The notes: generated by a model from the letters alone, not told the origin. 64,000 bases of DNA from Sepioteuthis lessoniana (GCA_963585895.1 OY757904.1:7685360-7749359); one strand, 5' to 3'; positions 1 through 11,090 are shown, counted from the stretch's first letter. Numbers and translations: made by a program.

Positions 1-3
1 CTC

Positions 4-70
<67 letters not shown>
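1..70. repeat. (TA)n microsatellite
   Basis: An almost pure TA dinucleotide run that begins at or before the window edge. It abuts the 3' end of the minus-strand LINE scrap at 71-228, so it may be that element's tail or its insertion target. Confidence 0.95.
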
Positions 71-72
<2 letters not shown>

Positions 73-228
73 CAAGTCGTGGTGATTGCATGAAGTTCCC
101 TGACTCTGGCCATCCATCCCTATTATCTATCGCTCCTGGCAGGTCCTATAGACTAAATCCAGTGTCCACACAGAGGTAATTTATGTAAGTATTTACCGGA
201 CGGCCAGAATTGGAGCGTCCATAAGTAG
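71..228 (-). mobile_element. RTE-like LINE, 3' terminal fragment
   Basis: The minus strand reads GRPVNTYINYLCVDTG, then one stop, then DLPGAIDNRDGW. This is the C-terminal end of the LINE reverse transcriptase polyprotein also present at 25368-26078, 43146-43680 and 52590-53038. Only about 50 codons remain, with substitutions and a stop, so it is a dead 5'-truncated copy. The clade is inferred from memory of related peptides; the homology to the other three copies is visible directly. Confidence 0.7.
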
Positions 229-278
229 AAGTCATTTATACCAGTAGTTATGATATATATCAGGAGTAGAAAGGGACA

Positions 279-500
279 GCCCCCTCCGTTGCGTTGTGGC
301 TAACGTGCGCGACTGTGGCGTCGAAATAAGCGAGTTCAAACTCCAGTCTCTCTATTATGTTCCCTTATGGTCTAATAATCCTGAGAAAGGTATGAATTCC
401 CTTATCACCACAGCTATGCGTTAAATAGTGCCACTATTGTCGTTTTGTAAGGGTCTCTTTGGCATTAAATCGTTCAAGAAAGTTGATATGCCATTAAAAA
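279..500 (+). mobile_element. SINE-1, tRNA-derived
   Basis: The tRNA-like head has an A-box-like TGGCTAACGTGC and a B-box-like GAGTTCAAACTCC. The central core (GAGAAAGGTATGAATTCCC, then CAGCTATGCGTTAAATAG) is shared with SINE-2. The 3' tail TTGGCATTAAAT...GTTGATATGCC is typical of this family. Other copies or parts lie at 31140-31388, 33990-34045, 42160-42275, 46862-47086 and 57013-57237. It is non-coding and would be transcribed by RNA polymerase III if active. Confidence 0.75.
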
Positions 501-862
501 CAAAGAAAGAAACAAGTAGGGGTGGAAAATATTTCTCTGCTTAAAGATCACATTCAAATTTATTGTCTTTTAATAAAGGAACATCAATAGATCTTTACAT
601 TTTAAATGTTAACATTTAAAGTTTAAACTTTTAATTAATAACCTCATATAAATTGAGTTAATAAATATTACCGATTAAAGAGATGTTAATTTTTTTCTCT
701 CCATTTAATTACTTTTTGATTGCTTTTCAAGAGAATCCATTTGGATATCAAATTCAAAAGGTGTATTCGTATTGGTCTTTAGAAGAAGGCAGCACTTAAA
801 TGGTTTATAATGGTTCCCCTCGTAATGATCTGCTACATACTATTTAATGTAGGAGAGATGTT

Positions 863-865
<3 letters not shown>
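501..865. other. Unassigned A+T-rich stretch
   Basis: There is no open frame, RNA gene or repeat family that I recognise here. It is plain A+T-rich sequence between a SINE and a TA microsatellite. Confidence 0.6.

Positions 866-937
<72 letters not shown>
866..937. repeat. (TA)n microsatellite
   Basis: About 36 uninterrupted TA units. The flanks are unassigned. Confidence 0.95.
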
Positions 938-940
<3 letters not shown>

Positions 941-1896
941 TCCTCCTATTCAAGTGAAATTAGAAGCACTAATGTATAGGTGACGAATCAATAACCATTA
1001 TTTATTTTGTTCAATAAAAAAGATTCACCCTGCATATTTTTGCACAATGAATACTGTAGCATTTTGTCATTTTAGGTGATCAATAGCCGATAGGAATGCA
1101 GGTTAGCATTGTTTGTTTGAAAATGTACTTATACAGCCCATGATAATCTCGGCCACATTGATTTTCATTCAACCCTTTTGGTGATTGTTATACTTGTTTT
1201 CCTATAGATTGTAACATCCTTAATTTATAAAATAATGAGTGTTTCAAATGCGTGCGTAGGTATATAAAGAACATAGATTTTTTAATGCCTCAGTAGAATT
1301 GTTGATTATTCCTGAGGGTGTGTATGGTACACTTTTTAAATAATTTCGTGCCTATTCATAAGTAGATCTCTTACAGTAATTCTCCAACTTCCATACAAAA
1401 TTAATAACACTTTATATATTAAGTGTGGACGAAAGTTTTAAGCATTCTCTTTTCAAAAGTGAATGTATAGTTAAAAACCGATATTTTCTGGAAAGTTTTG
1501 TACACATGCAATATATAAAAGGTATATTTTGGCTGCAAACATTCTTGTGAATAAGGTTTATCAAATACCGAATGAAGGTTTTTATTTGAATATTTTTTTC
1601 TGATTTCCATTCTATCTTCGTACAAATAATGTTGGTTTAGGTTGAGCACATTTAACTCTCATTTGTCATGATCAAATGTGAAGATGAGACCTTATTACTT
1701 CAGAATTCAGATAAACTTTAGGGCGTCATTTTTGTTTCTGTGTCGTTTCTTATGTTAAAAGATAAAATTGACTTTTTCAAGTCTGGTCTGGACGAGAAGT
1801 AGTCATCGTTCACCATTGACTGTGTATCTACACTCTTCAAACTTAGATTTATGTGCTCTATTACCAATACGTTCTAATTTATAAATAAAGCAAAGT

Positions 1897-1898
<2 letters not shown>
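938..1898. other. Unassigned A+T-rich stretch
   Basis: No recognisable gene. A 76-codon minus-strand open frame at 1419-1649 has low-complexity, A+T-driven composition and no visible domain, so I do not call it a gene. Confidence 0.55.
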
Positions 1899-1935
<37 letters not shown>

Positions 1936-1960
1936 AGAGAGAGAGAGAGAGAGAGAGAAA
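1899..1960. repeat. (TA)n(GA)n compound microsatellite
   Basis: About 17 TA units are followed directly by about 12 GA units. Confidence 0.95.
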
Positions 1961-2154
1961 GTTGTCTTTTTCTGTACTCTGTGTTTCACGATCAACTTAC
2001 AAAGCAGTGGTGTTGATTTTATGAACTTCTAGTCCTGGTTATGGATTCGTCTTTCTCCTAAACTGTCCATACAGTCTTCTCTGCTACTATTCTGCGTACT
2101 ATTCATGGTTGGGGATTGGGAAAAGTGATCAATGCATGCTTTTCCCCATAGAAT

Positions 2155-2254
2155 TAGTGCACAGTGAACTCAGCCTCAGTTGCAATTTGAACTCGGCTCA
2201 CTGAATATATTTTCTGTGTCGATAACCATTACGCTACCCACATTTTCGATAACA
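2155..2254 (-). mobile_element. tRNA-like SINE head fragment
   Basis: On the minus strand, GGGTAGCGTAATGGTTATCG (A-box region) is followed by GAGTTCAAATTGCAACTG (B-box region). This matches the promoter half of the SINE-2 type tRNA-derived elements. The core and 3' tail are missing, so this is a 3'-truncated or decayed copy. Confidence 0.55.
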
Positions 2255-2970
2255 AGAATGTAAAAATTTAACAAAGAGCATCATAACGAATAGCAAAATT
2301 TTTCCACTGCTTCATTAATTTTATCGTGAAAATTTAGTTTTTAAGTTGTAAATTTGTTCATTTTCCGTTTTCTTGTTGATTGTTTATTAAAAAGAAAAAC
2401 ATGTGTAATATTTAAACATTCAAATTTCTCTGGAAAGGATCGAGTGAGAAGCGAGACAAAATACAAAATTACAAGAAAATTCTTTTAATTTTATAAAGAA
2501 ATGTTGAATAAACTGGTTATTTAATACAATAATCGATATCAATTATACCAGTGTTAATTTTAAATGCTTCATCATTTGGAAAGCAACATTTATTTTCCCA
2601 GATTAACGGCCCAACTGAATTGCAATCAAGATAAAAACAGCTAAAATATTAAAGATGAATGAAAATGCTAGTTAAAATAATTAATAATGGTTGGTATTAT
2701 TTGATCTAAAAATAGAAATGAAAATACAATAAAAACAGTTATAAAAAACACGGTACTGAAAGATGGAGAAATGTGGTTACAATGTTTGCAGATTATGGTA
2801 TTTGTTTATTAGATGGTCAAGCGACTGGTGCGTTAAACCAGGATTTCCCCAAATAAAAAGTAGACAAGAGTGCTAGTCTTATTGAGAGACTATCGTTTAT
2901 CATGGATTCTGATTAACTTTGGCCTTCACAGTTGTACAAAATGACAACTTAGGTAAGATGCCATAAAAGA
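2255..2970. other. Unassigned A+T-rich stretch
   Basis: I see no open frame above background, no RNA fold and no repeat family here. Confidence 0.55.
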
Positions 2971-2973
2971 AGC

Positions 2974-3247
2974 AGTTGCTCGTGGTTATCGTCGTAGGAA
3001 ATGGACACGGCGACACGAGTTCAAATCCTGGGTGTGACTGATTGCATTTCATATAGCACTAGCACCCTTGGGAAAGGTATGAATCCAATTATTCTCCCTC
3101 CAGCTATGGGTAAATAGTAGGTCAGACTGTTTCTTTCTGGTGAAGCAACTAGTCTAGGAGAAGGAAAACTCTGAATTCAAACCTGTTAAACTCCGCTTAA
3201 ATATTGACCTTGTGTCATATCCTGCCCGAGTGGAGGGGTTGGTAAAA
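2974..3247 (+). mobile_element. SINE-2, tRNA-derived, near full length
   Basis: The head carries GTGGTTATCGTCGTAGG and the B box GAGTTCAAATCCTGG. The core GGGAAAGGTATGAATCC...CCAGCTATGGGTAAATAG follows, then the family 3' region GGAAAACTCTGAATTCAAAC and GACCTTGTGTCATATCCTGC, ending at GGTTGGTAAA. Copies at 4327-4608, 32711-33002 (minus) and 41538-41823 are close to identical over most of their length, so the family appears relatively young. Confidence 0.85.
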
Positions 3248-3369
3248 AAGAAAGAAAGAAAAGAAGCAGTAAAAAGATAAAACAAACACTCCTTAGAATT
3301 TTTTCTAGATTTTTGATATGCAAAATTCAATGACTCCTTTTTCAGAGTTTGTGTATTATGACATTTAAG

Positions 3370-3445
3370 TGAATAATAGAACAAAAAACAAAAACACCCC
3401 CCCCAACAAAACAAAACTAAAACAAAACAAAAACAAAGCAAAACA
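3370..3445. repeat. A/C-rich low-complexity tract with C8 run
   Basis: AACAAAA-type units are interrupted by a run of eight C residues. The open frames on the complementary strand (Phe/Cys/Val/Leu-rich) are artefacts of this composition. Similar tracts lie at 5225-5335, 13640-13715, 14040-14085, 30565-30590, 35180-35380 and 51375-51425. Confidence 0.8.
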
Positions 3446-4326
3446 CTTTTCCTCAACTTTAATGTTGATCCATTTAAGGATATTCATAAAATGATAATAC
3501 ATAATTTTTATTTGTAAACTAATAGTTTTTATTGGATCAACGTGGATCCCTCTCACTTCTATCAAGGATCTGTATAGTATCTATGCGTTCAATGGAAGGT
3601 GTCGTTAATATTCGCAGATAAATAAATATATTGATATTCAGTTTTATGCATATGGATTGAAGAACTAAAATTTTATCTCTATTCATACAAATTCACTAAT
3701 CGTGACTCTTGGAGAAGAATTCTTAATTTCAAATCTTGGGTAAAAGCATTTGGTGACGAGTAGAAAAGGAAATATATTGTTTGTTATGAAAGCAAATGAT
3801 TTTAAAGATCTAAATAAAAATGGTATAGAAATTAATGTAGTTTAAGATGTAAAACTCATTAATAATAGGTTATTGAAATAAAACAACGTAGCACAAAACA
3901 ATAACGAGATTTTATAATTAATTTTAAGAACAACTGTTCCGTTCCTAACTGCCCCTAATAAAATACAAAACTACAACTTGATTGGCTCTTAAAAACAACG
4001 ATGAAAGGAATAAATAAAATAATGATTCTTGAAGACATGATTTATGAAAGCTTGAAAACCATCCAGGAAAGGAAAAGGCTAATAGAATTTATGGAGAAGA
4101 TAATGGGGATTGTAAGGTTATTTTATCTTTTTATAGTCTTGCAGTTAAGTGACTTATATATCAGGTTAAGCTTAAAGAAAAAGCAACATCTGTTTGAGAT
4201 TTTATTCAAGTGGTATATTTATGTGAATAAATATGTAAAATATTTACTAATTCCTCTTTTTAAGAACTCTTGCGAAAATTCGTCTGTCAAAATATCAACT
4301 CAACAAATATTTTGAGTATTATGTCC
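3446..4326. other. Unassigned A+T-rich stretch
   Basis: The longest frame, 104 codons at 4001-4315 plus, has no recognisable domain. Its Lys/Ile/Leu-rich composition is expected from A+T-rich non-coding DNA, and I see no splice or promoter context supporting it. Confidence 0.5.
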
Positions 4327-4608
4327 TGTGGTGTAATGTTTATTGTCGTAGGAAATGGACACGGCGACTCGAGTTCAAATCCTGGACGAGGCTGATTGCA
4401 TTTCACATAGCACTAATACCCTTGGGAAAGGTATGGATCCAATTATTCTCCCTCCAGCAATGGGTAAATAGTAGGACAGACTGGGTTCTTCAGCCTTGGT
4501 GAAGCAACTAGTCTAGGAGAAGGAAAACTCTGAATTCAAACCTCTTAAACTCCGCTTAAATATTGACCTTGTGTTATATCCTGTCCGAGCGGATGGGTTG
4601 GGTAAATA
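4327..4608 (+). mobile_element. SINE-2, tRNA-derived, near full length
   Basis: The head TGTGGTGTAATG precedes a B box in GAGTTCAAATCCTGGACG, followed by the core and the 3' region, which ends GGGTTGGGTAAATAGG. It aligns to the copy at 2974-3247 with only scattered substitutions. Confidence 0.85.
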
Positions 4609-5224
4609 GGATTATGTCAAACTCCTTACGAGATAAATGAATCTTGATTTCCGTAGAGCATCATCAAAGTCTTCTCATAACGAATATTATTAGAAAAAAT
4701 AAACTTCTTGCCATTTGCAGATTTGGACCTGTCATATCCGCAAGAAAAATTCTTAATTCATCGTTAAATAGAATATGGACATGGTTTTGTTTAAAACTTC
4801 TCGACTAATCCAAGAAAATTGGTCGCATTACAGAACAAAAAAGAATGAAACATTTCTGCGTCAGTTATTAAATGAGAGAAACCCCAAAAGTGATGTCCCC
4901 CATTTATTTCCACAGAAATTTCAACAGATATAAGAAGCGCAATAATACCATTGAATAGAGCAAATTTTCTGCTAAAAACATTATCTTTTCATAGTTCCCA
5001 CGACTGTTTATGCCTTTTTGCCAATGATAAATAGGAATATGCATGTCCCACTTGTAAAAATTTTCCTAACACTTGTGAAAGCGTGGTTGTAAGAAAAATG
5101 TTGTCTGCGTACTCCATCTTTCATCGGCTTCATTTATACAGATGGATTGAATAAAGATGTCGTAACCACAGATCCTTTCATTTAATGATTAAGATGCGAG
5201 TATTGCTCAAAAACTTTTATTTTC
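4609..5224. other. Unassigned stretch
   Basis: No gene, RNA or repeat family is recognised here. Confidence 0.55.
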
Positions 5225-5335
5225 GAAAAAAAATAAAATAAACAATAACAAAAACAAAAGCAAGTACCCCCTCCAAAAAAACAACCCCCCCCAAAACCCC
5301 CAAAAACAAGCAAACCAAAAACAAACAAAAAAAGA
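5225..5335. repeat. A/C-rich low-complexity tract with C runs
   Basis: CAAAA-type units contain two C-rich runs (CCCCCCCC and CCCCC). The complementary open frame is a composition artefact. Confidence 0.8.
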
Positions 5336-6267
5336 TAATGAATCATGAAAAGTTTCAAGTGGGGGCGAAAGAAGCAATAAGGAAAAGGTAATGAAGCCTA
5401 ACACAGAAATACATTGCTACTTGTTCAAAGACTAAAATAGGAAATTGTACAAATAGTTACTGTGGTTTAGTCAGTAAAAATAAGATATCCTAATCAGTTT
5501 GAGTTTTATTTGAGTTGTTTTCTGGATATTCATTTCTTTGGGAAAATTACTTTCAACAAGGTTTTCCCGAAACAAAAGTGGGCGTGATTTTGAAAATCAA
5601 GTGCCTAACGTTTTATTATTGTCTCTGATACGTGCAGTTCCTCGCTGTCGTATTAATAACGACCTTAATAGTTGTTATAAGAAAAGCAACAAAAACTCAG
5701 AGATGAAAGGAAATACTCGTCAAAATGAAAAATTATAACTTACAAATTGTTAAAAAAATTGGAAAATATATTTCAAAGCAATTATATCTAAATATTTTTT
5801 CTTTATTTTTTGATGAGGATTTTGATACTTTTGAAGTTCCAGGTCTATTTATGTAAAAATTACATGAAAGAATAAAATACCTATCGGATCTGTATTCTGA
5901 TATTCTTTTCATACGTTTATTCGGCTCATTAATACCAAGGTTAATAAGTGGATATTCAGATGTTATAAATGTTATTGGATATTTTTCATCCAAAGTTAAT
6001 TATTTCCTGATAATGGCAACGTAAGAAAGGAGACTAACAATAAAGTCGTATCAAAATAAATAAATTGTCCAACTGAGTATTTTTCAGATGAGCTTCAATA
6101 AAAATTTTGAACCAGTGTTGATAAGTGTGTATATTAATTATGTATTTTGATTTTATAATACACAAATATATTAAATCATTTTATCAATTATAGCGTTCCA
6201 TATTGTCATTGTATGTGAAATCTTGTAAAGAAAAGGTAAGTTTAGATAAGATTTTGGAAAATCTTAC

Positions 6268-6272
<5 letters not shown>
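5336..6272. other. Unassigned A+T-rich stretch
   Basis: Short frames at 5538-5738 (plus) and 5733-5993 (minus) have no recognisable domain. I see nothing else. Confidence 0.5.
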
Positions 6273-6339
<67 letters not shown>

Positions 6340-6352
6340 AGACACACACACA
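6273..6352. repeat. (CA)n microsatellite
   Basis: About 35 CA units with a short GAGAGA interruption near the right end. Confidence 0.95.
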
Positions 6353-6512
6353 TTTATATGCATATCCAACTGATAATTCTGTGATCTACATGAAACATCA
6401 AGTAACAGACTTCGAATACTTTTTATGCACTTTCCTTATCTGCATTTCTTTTATTATTTATATATTGGGTTAAAAAGGTGTAGAGTTTGAAACTGTAAGT
6501 AGCCCACTGTAT

Positions 6513-6622
6513 CCATATTTACCAACCCCTCTGCTCGGGTAGGATATGACACAAAGTCAATTTCTAAGCGGAGTTTAACAGGTTTGAATTCAGAGTTTTC
6601 CTTCTCCTAGACTAGTTGCCCA
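6513..6622 (-). mobile_element. SINE-2, 3' half only
   Basis: The family 3' region is present in inverse orientation: ACCAACCCCTCTGCTCGGG, then GGTTTGAATTCAGAG, up to GACTAGTTGCC. The tRNA head and core are absent, so this is a 5'-truncated copy. Confidence 0.75.
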
Positions 6623-6689
6623 CTGTATCTGCCTGTCATAACTTTTGTGAAAATTTATAGTTTACTTTTTTTTGGTTTGGTTTTATGGT

Positions 6690-6956
6690 TATTATTATTT
6701 ACTCCTTGAGAGTTTTTAACATCAGCGTTAGCCGATGGTCTTTCACTGGAGTTTGAGTGACAGCAAATCTCCTCAAGTCTCCATGTCTCTTCTCAGTATT
6801 CTGGCCGTTCTCAATAATGCAGTAGTTTGGATGGTCTCCACTCGTCCGCCAACTTCCAAGTCCTCCAGTCCCTTTAGTAATCCTTTAGTTACTGTTCCAA
6901 ACGCACCAATTACAATTGGTATAATTGTCACCTGCATGTTCCATAGTTTTGGATCC
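6690..6956 (-). mobile_element. RLE-LINE, 5'-truncated 3' end
   Basis: The minus strand encodes the C-terminus of the LINE family described in full at 38568-39320 (VTIIPIVIGAFGTVTKGLL, GLEDLEVGGRVETIQTTALL). The homology breaks off abruptly at about 6955. The 3' side ends in a short ATT tail. It is the leftmost of a series of same-orientation copies reaching to 9775. Confidence 0.8.
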
Positions 6957-6965
6957 GGTGGAGCC

Positions 6966-7440
6966 GGTACTCATGGTCTATGGAGGAGTAGTTACTTTAC
7001 TCATTTTACATTTTCAGTGGATAGGAAGTCATCTAGAAAAGCGATCTTCAGGGCAGCGGACATTTTGATGTTGCCTGGAATACGATTAGTAAACATTTCA
7101 AATCCTTTTTTATAATTTCTAAAGCTCCAAAAATAACTAGGATTTCGCGAGTCTTCATCCCCGACATCTTGTAGATTTCCAGATCTTTGTAATGAGATAG
7201 TTTCTCTGTATCCTTTACTGAAATGTATCTTGCAGTATGGCTAAGTTATTCCTTTCTTGTCTTTGATTATTTTTCAGGTTTTATTGGCTCTGATCTTTCT
7301 ACCAACGTGGATGGTATTGCCTCAGAGGATGAGTACATCATTATTTTTACTTACCGTATTCGATTGATGCTCATACCATTTCTGGGCAGTTTGTGTTTGG
7401 TTATATCTACATATCTTCCACTAAAGGTATGCTGTTAATC
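6966..7440 (-). mobile_element. Fragment of a second RLE-type LINE
   Basis: The minus strand reads KLSHYKDLEI, then MKTREILVIFGALEIIKKG and NRIPGNI, with a frame break. I read this as the K-x-x-x-Y and following C-terminal region of a restriction-like-endonuclease LINE that is related to, but distinct from, the main family. It lies between two copies of the main family. It could alternatively be an old, strongly diverged member of that same family. Confidence 0.4.
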
Positions 7441-7494
7441 TGACGTGTCAATGGATGTACTCTGCCATTGCTAGTCGCAGAAAGCCTCTTATCA

Positions 7495-8188
7495 TTAACG
7501 TTATTATTTACTCCTTAAGAGTTTTTCACATCAGTTTTAGCTGATGGTCTTTCTCCGGAGTTTGAGTGACAGCAAGTCTCCTCAAATCTCCAGGACTTTT
7601 TCTCAGTATTCTGGCCGTTCTGAATAATGTAATAGTTTGTATGGTCTCCACTCGTCCTCTTATTTCTAAGTCCTTCAGTCCCTATAATAATCCTTTGGTG
7701 ACTGTACTAAAAGCACAAACCACAATTGGTAAAATTATCACTTCCATGTTCCACAGCCTATTCAATTCCCTACCAAGGTCCAGGTACTTATCCTTCTTTT
7801 CACTTTCTTTCAATTCTACTCTGTGGTCAGCCGGAACAGCAAAGTCTATTGTTCTGCAAGTTCTCTTTTTTTATTGATTATTATAAGGTCTGTTCTTCTA
7901 TGCGAGATTAGGTGATCCGTTTGTATGAAAAATCCCATAGGAGTTTATGCGTGTCATTCTCTAGGACAAATACTGGGTTATGCATATACCATTTGTTCGT
8001 ATGGTAAAATTTAAATGTCTTGCTTAACTTCTAGTGGATCACGTTGCCCACTAAGTCGTGTCTAGTCTTATACTCCTTCTGTGTTAATTTGCTACATTCG
8101 TTTATAATGTGATTGATGGTTTCGTCTCTATCACTGCATAACCTACATTTGCTATTTTGTTGCATCTTATCTATTCTTGCTATGATAT
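7495..8188 (-). mobile_element. RLE-LINE copy, 3' part (interrupted)
   Basis: Starting from a short TTATTATTTA tail, the minus strand carries the family 3' UTR, the C-terminal domain, the RLE region and the CCHC knuckle region, with many substitutions. It is interrupted by a SINE at 8189-8450 and resumes at 8451-8598. The 5' truncation abuts the (TTC)n tail of the next copy. Confidence 0.75.
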
Positions 8189-8450
8189 AGTTGGTGACCG
8201 TAGTCGAGGGTGACCCGAATGCTCCCTTTTCGATAGCTTACTACACCAAGGTGTTGGGGAGGGCGCTACTCCTTTCCCTGGATTGCTCCACTTTACCCTT
8301 AATCCGTACCTTATAATGCTGAGTGTTAAGCAAGGAGGCATCAAGTACCATTTTTTGAGTCTTTGGTATGACTCGACCAGGGATTGAACCCAGGTCTCCC
8401 GGGCCATTGTCGAACACTCTAACCACTAGGCCAATGTCCGGTATAAATAT
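8189..8450 (-). mobile_element. SINE-3, tRNA-derived, inserted in a LINE
   Basis: On the minus strand the tRNA-like head is CCTAGTGGTTAGAGTGTTCG with a B box in GGGTTCAATCCCTGG. The body includes CTTAACACTCAGCATTATAAG and GGAAAGGAGTAGCGCCCTCC, and the 3' end is GACTACGGTCACCAAC. It is flanked by GCTATGATAT (8179-8188) and GCTATATGAT (8451-8460), an approximate 10 bp target-site duplication inside the RLE-LINE. Other copies are at 13291-13552, 22738-22990 and 41106-41340. Confidence 0.8.
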
Positions 8451-8598
8451 GCTATATGATTGGTTCTTATGGCGTTGTTTTGTGTTGCTATTAGGAGAGA
8501 TTCAGTTTCTCTCCTAAGGTTTCCTTTTCTTAGCCACGTCCAGGTTTTGTCATGTGAGATGTTGCTTATTAGCCGTTTAAAGCGCCCATATAGTTGTA
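8451..8598 (-). mobile_element. RLE-LINE copy, 5' remainder
   Basis: This continues the copy at 7495-8188 upstream of the SINE insertion, covering the stretch just N-terminal to the CCHC knuckle. It ends abruptly at the TTC tract. Confidence 0.75.
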
Positions 8599-8670
8599 TT
8601 CTTCTTCTTCTTCTTCTTCTTCTTCTTCTTCTTCTTCTTCTTCTTCTTCTTCTTCTTCTTCTTCTTCTTT
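8599..8670. repeat. (TTC)n microsatellite, LINE tail
   Basis: About 24 TTC (GAA on the minus strand) units. It lies between the 3' end of the LINE copy at 8671-9775 and the 5' truncation of the copy at 8451-8598, so it is best read as the 3' tail of the former. The poly-Leu open frame across it is an artefact. Confidence 0.85.
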
Positions 8671-9775
8671 CTTTGAAAATTTCTCACGCTAGCACGAGCT
8701 GATGGTTTTTCACTGGAGTTTGAGTGCCAGAAAGTCTACACAAGTTTCCAGAACTCTTCTCCGTATTCTTACAAGTCTTAATAATGCTGTAATCTAGATG
8801 GTTTCCACTTGCCCTCTTATTTCCACATCTTTCAGTCCCTTTACCAATCTTTTGCAGATTGTTTCAAGTGCACCAACCACAATTTGTATCACCGTCACCT
8901 TCATGTTCCATAACTGTTTAGTTCTCTAGCAAGGTCTAGATATCAATCTCTCTTTCCAATTTAAAAAAAAATTATTCTATGGTCTGCCGAGACGTCAAAG
9001 TCCACTATTCGGCAGGTTCTCCCCTTTTTTCACTAGGTCTGATCGTCTGGCTGAGATTAGATGATATGTTTGTATCTCAAAATCTTAGAGAACTTTGTAC
9101 ACTTCATTCTCCGGGATGGATTCCAAGTTGTGCATATACCACTGATTCGTATGGTCAAACTTCAATTTCTTGCAAAGTCCCAGTGGATTGCTTTCCCCAC
9201 CCCACAAAAGGAGTATAAAACATACTCCTTTTGTGCTAATTTACGGCATTCGCTTTTTATGTGATCAACTGTTTCCTCTCTATCACCACATAATCTACAT
9301 TTGCTATTTTGTTGCGTCTTATATATTTTTTCTTTAACAGAGTTAGTCCTTATGGCGTTGTTTTGAGCTGCAATTAGAAGAGATTCAGTCTTTATATCGA
9401 CGTATTGATGATCGCGAGTCCTCTTTTTGCTTCTTTTCTTGACACATACAGTCTGTCGATGTTATTTCTGGGATGCCTTATGCATGGTCATTAGTTTTCT
9501 TGTTCTCTGGTCCATTAGTTGAAGTTAATCCCCCGTCCACTTTAAGAATGGTCCCGAGTATCTTACCAAGGTGACAGCCTAGGTATTTTCTCTGATAAGA
9601 TTTCTGCTATGTAGTTTTGTTTCGAATAGTTTTTTCGTTTTCCTGAAATACTCCAAAATTTTTTCTTTCATCTCCGCTTATTTGATGGTGTTTGCTTCCA
9701 ATGTTTCCAAATACTTGTTTTCTTCCAGCGTTCTGATTTTCTCTTGATTTGGTAGTTCTATTCCTCCCGTCTTAT
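8671..9775 (-). mobile_element. RLE-LINE copy, diverged, reaching the end of the RT region
   Basis: The minus-strand remains run from a peptide like IELPNQEKIRTL (downstream of the RT catalytic core) through the linker, the CCHC and RLE regions and the 3' UTR. There are many stops and frameshifts. It is more diverged than the copies at 14.5-18 kb, so it is an older insertion. Confidence 0.7.
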
Positions 9776-9799
9776 AATCATTACCATTATTATTAATAT

Positions 9800-10540
9800 T
9801 AGAGTGTTGTTACTAATATGAATGATGGGAATAAGTGCCGACAGTACAAGGATTCTTCCTTTGCCTATTCCATTTATTTTCTTAATAAAAAAATCTCCCA
9901 GAAACGATTTTGGATGTATTATCCTGATCTATTAATTGCTAATTAGCACATCAGATCCGGAGTTATCCGAGAAGGAAGAAATTTTTGCTTATTTATACTT
10001 CATTAGTTAAAAATTACTGAGAAGCTCTCGGCTCAATTAAAGTGAAAATTGCTGTTTTACGTTAACAAACATTGAAAAATCAGTTTATTGTAATATTGAG
10101 ATATGTTCGAATCTCAGTAATCCCTGTGGGATAATATAAGTTTTATTTGTTCTGACTGAATACTGGTGTACATGGCACACTGCTGGACTTTTAAATTCAC
10201 TTTAACTTTTCTGTGGTATTAGAGCACAAGAAATTAATTGAAACTCGTCTGAAAGACGATTCCTACTGTTGGACCTTATAACTTTGAATGAAAAATCTAT
10301 CAATTTAACATTTAAAAAATATCTCATAAATAATCCTCGTAATACAATAAATAATGTTAGTGATGACGGTTATAAAAACACATTTTTCCTTACAAAAGTA
10401 ATTCTTTTTAAAATGATGAAAATAATGATAGTCAGATGATCATGACGGTAATTGTGATGATGTACACGAATAAAAGTTTTTCACAATATTTTTATTATCC
10501 AACTATTGTTTTTAATTGATTCTTAAAAAAAAATTGACAT
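9800..10540. other. Unassigned A+T-rich stretch
   Basis: No gene or repeat family is recognised here. Confidence 0.55.
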
Positions 10541-10542
10541 TT

Positions 10543-10590
<48 letters not shown>

Positions 10591-10592
10591 TC
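10541..10592. repeat. (CTTT)n microsatellite
   Basis: About 13 CTTT units. Confidence 0.95.
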
Positions 10593-10789
10593 AAAATAAT
10601 ATCAAAATAATTAAATCTTTTGTTTTCGTATTCATCCCCACAGGGAATAAAATTTTCTCTTTCGTTTTCATTCGTTTTACTTGTTTAATCAATCATTGTG
10701 AAAGAGGTCTACTAAAACTGTTGACCAAACATTTTCCGTTTATCCTGTAAATAAACAGCAAGCCACTTAAGTAACTTATTTCAAAATTC

Positions 10790-10825
10790 ACCCTCTCTCT
10801 TTCTCTCTCTCTCCCTCTCTATTCC

Positions 10826-10887
<62 letters not shown>

Positions 10888-10893
10888 ACACAC
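10790..10893. repeat. (CT)n(CA)n compound microsatellite
   Basis: Imperfect CT runs pass into CA runs with occasional CG interruptions. Confidence 0.9.
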
Positions 10894-10994
10894 AAATCTA
10901 CTTACTGTTTTATGATACTATGATGACCGTATTGAGAGGTGATTATTATTTAGCTTCATTGATGTTTGCAGACTTCTTAATTTTCAAGTCTAGT

Positions 10995-11049
<55 letters not shown>

Positions 11050-11058
11050 CATTCTAGT

Positions 11059-11089
<31 letters not shown>
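10995..11089. repeat. (TCTA)n microsatellite in two blocks
   Basis: Two blocks of TCTA units are separated by the short spacer CATTCTAGT. Confidence 0.95.

Positions 11090-11090
<1 letters not shown>

Noticed and set aside
2974..3030. Possible tRNA gene
   Set aside because: A and B boxes are present, but the sequence continues into the repeated SINE core and tail, and the same head recurs at many loci. No cloverleaf acceptor stem closes.
4001..4315. 104-codon Lys/Ile/Leu-rich frame
   Set aside because: Composition matches A+T-rich non-coding sequence. No domain, no promoter and no repeat support.
8460..8702. Poly-Leu frame at the TTC tract, and similar Ile/Tyr/Met runs at 17939-18247 and 30605-30901
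   Set aside because: Homopolymeric translations of trinucleotide microsatellites.
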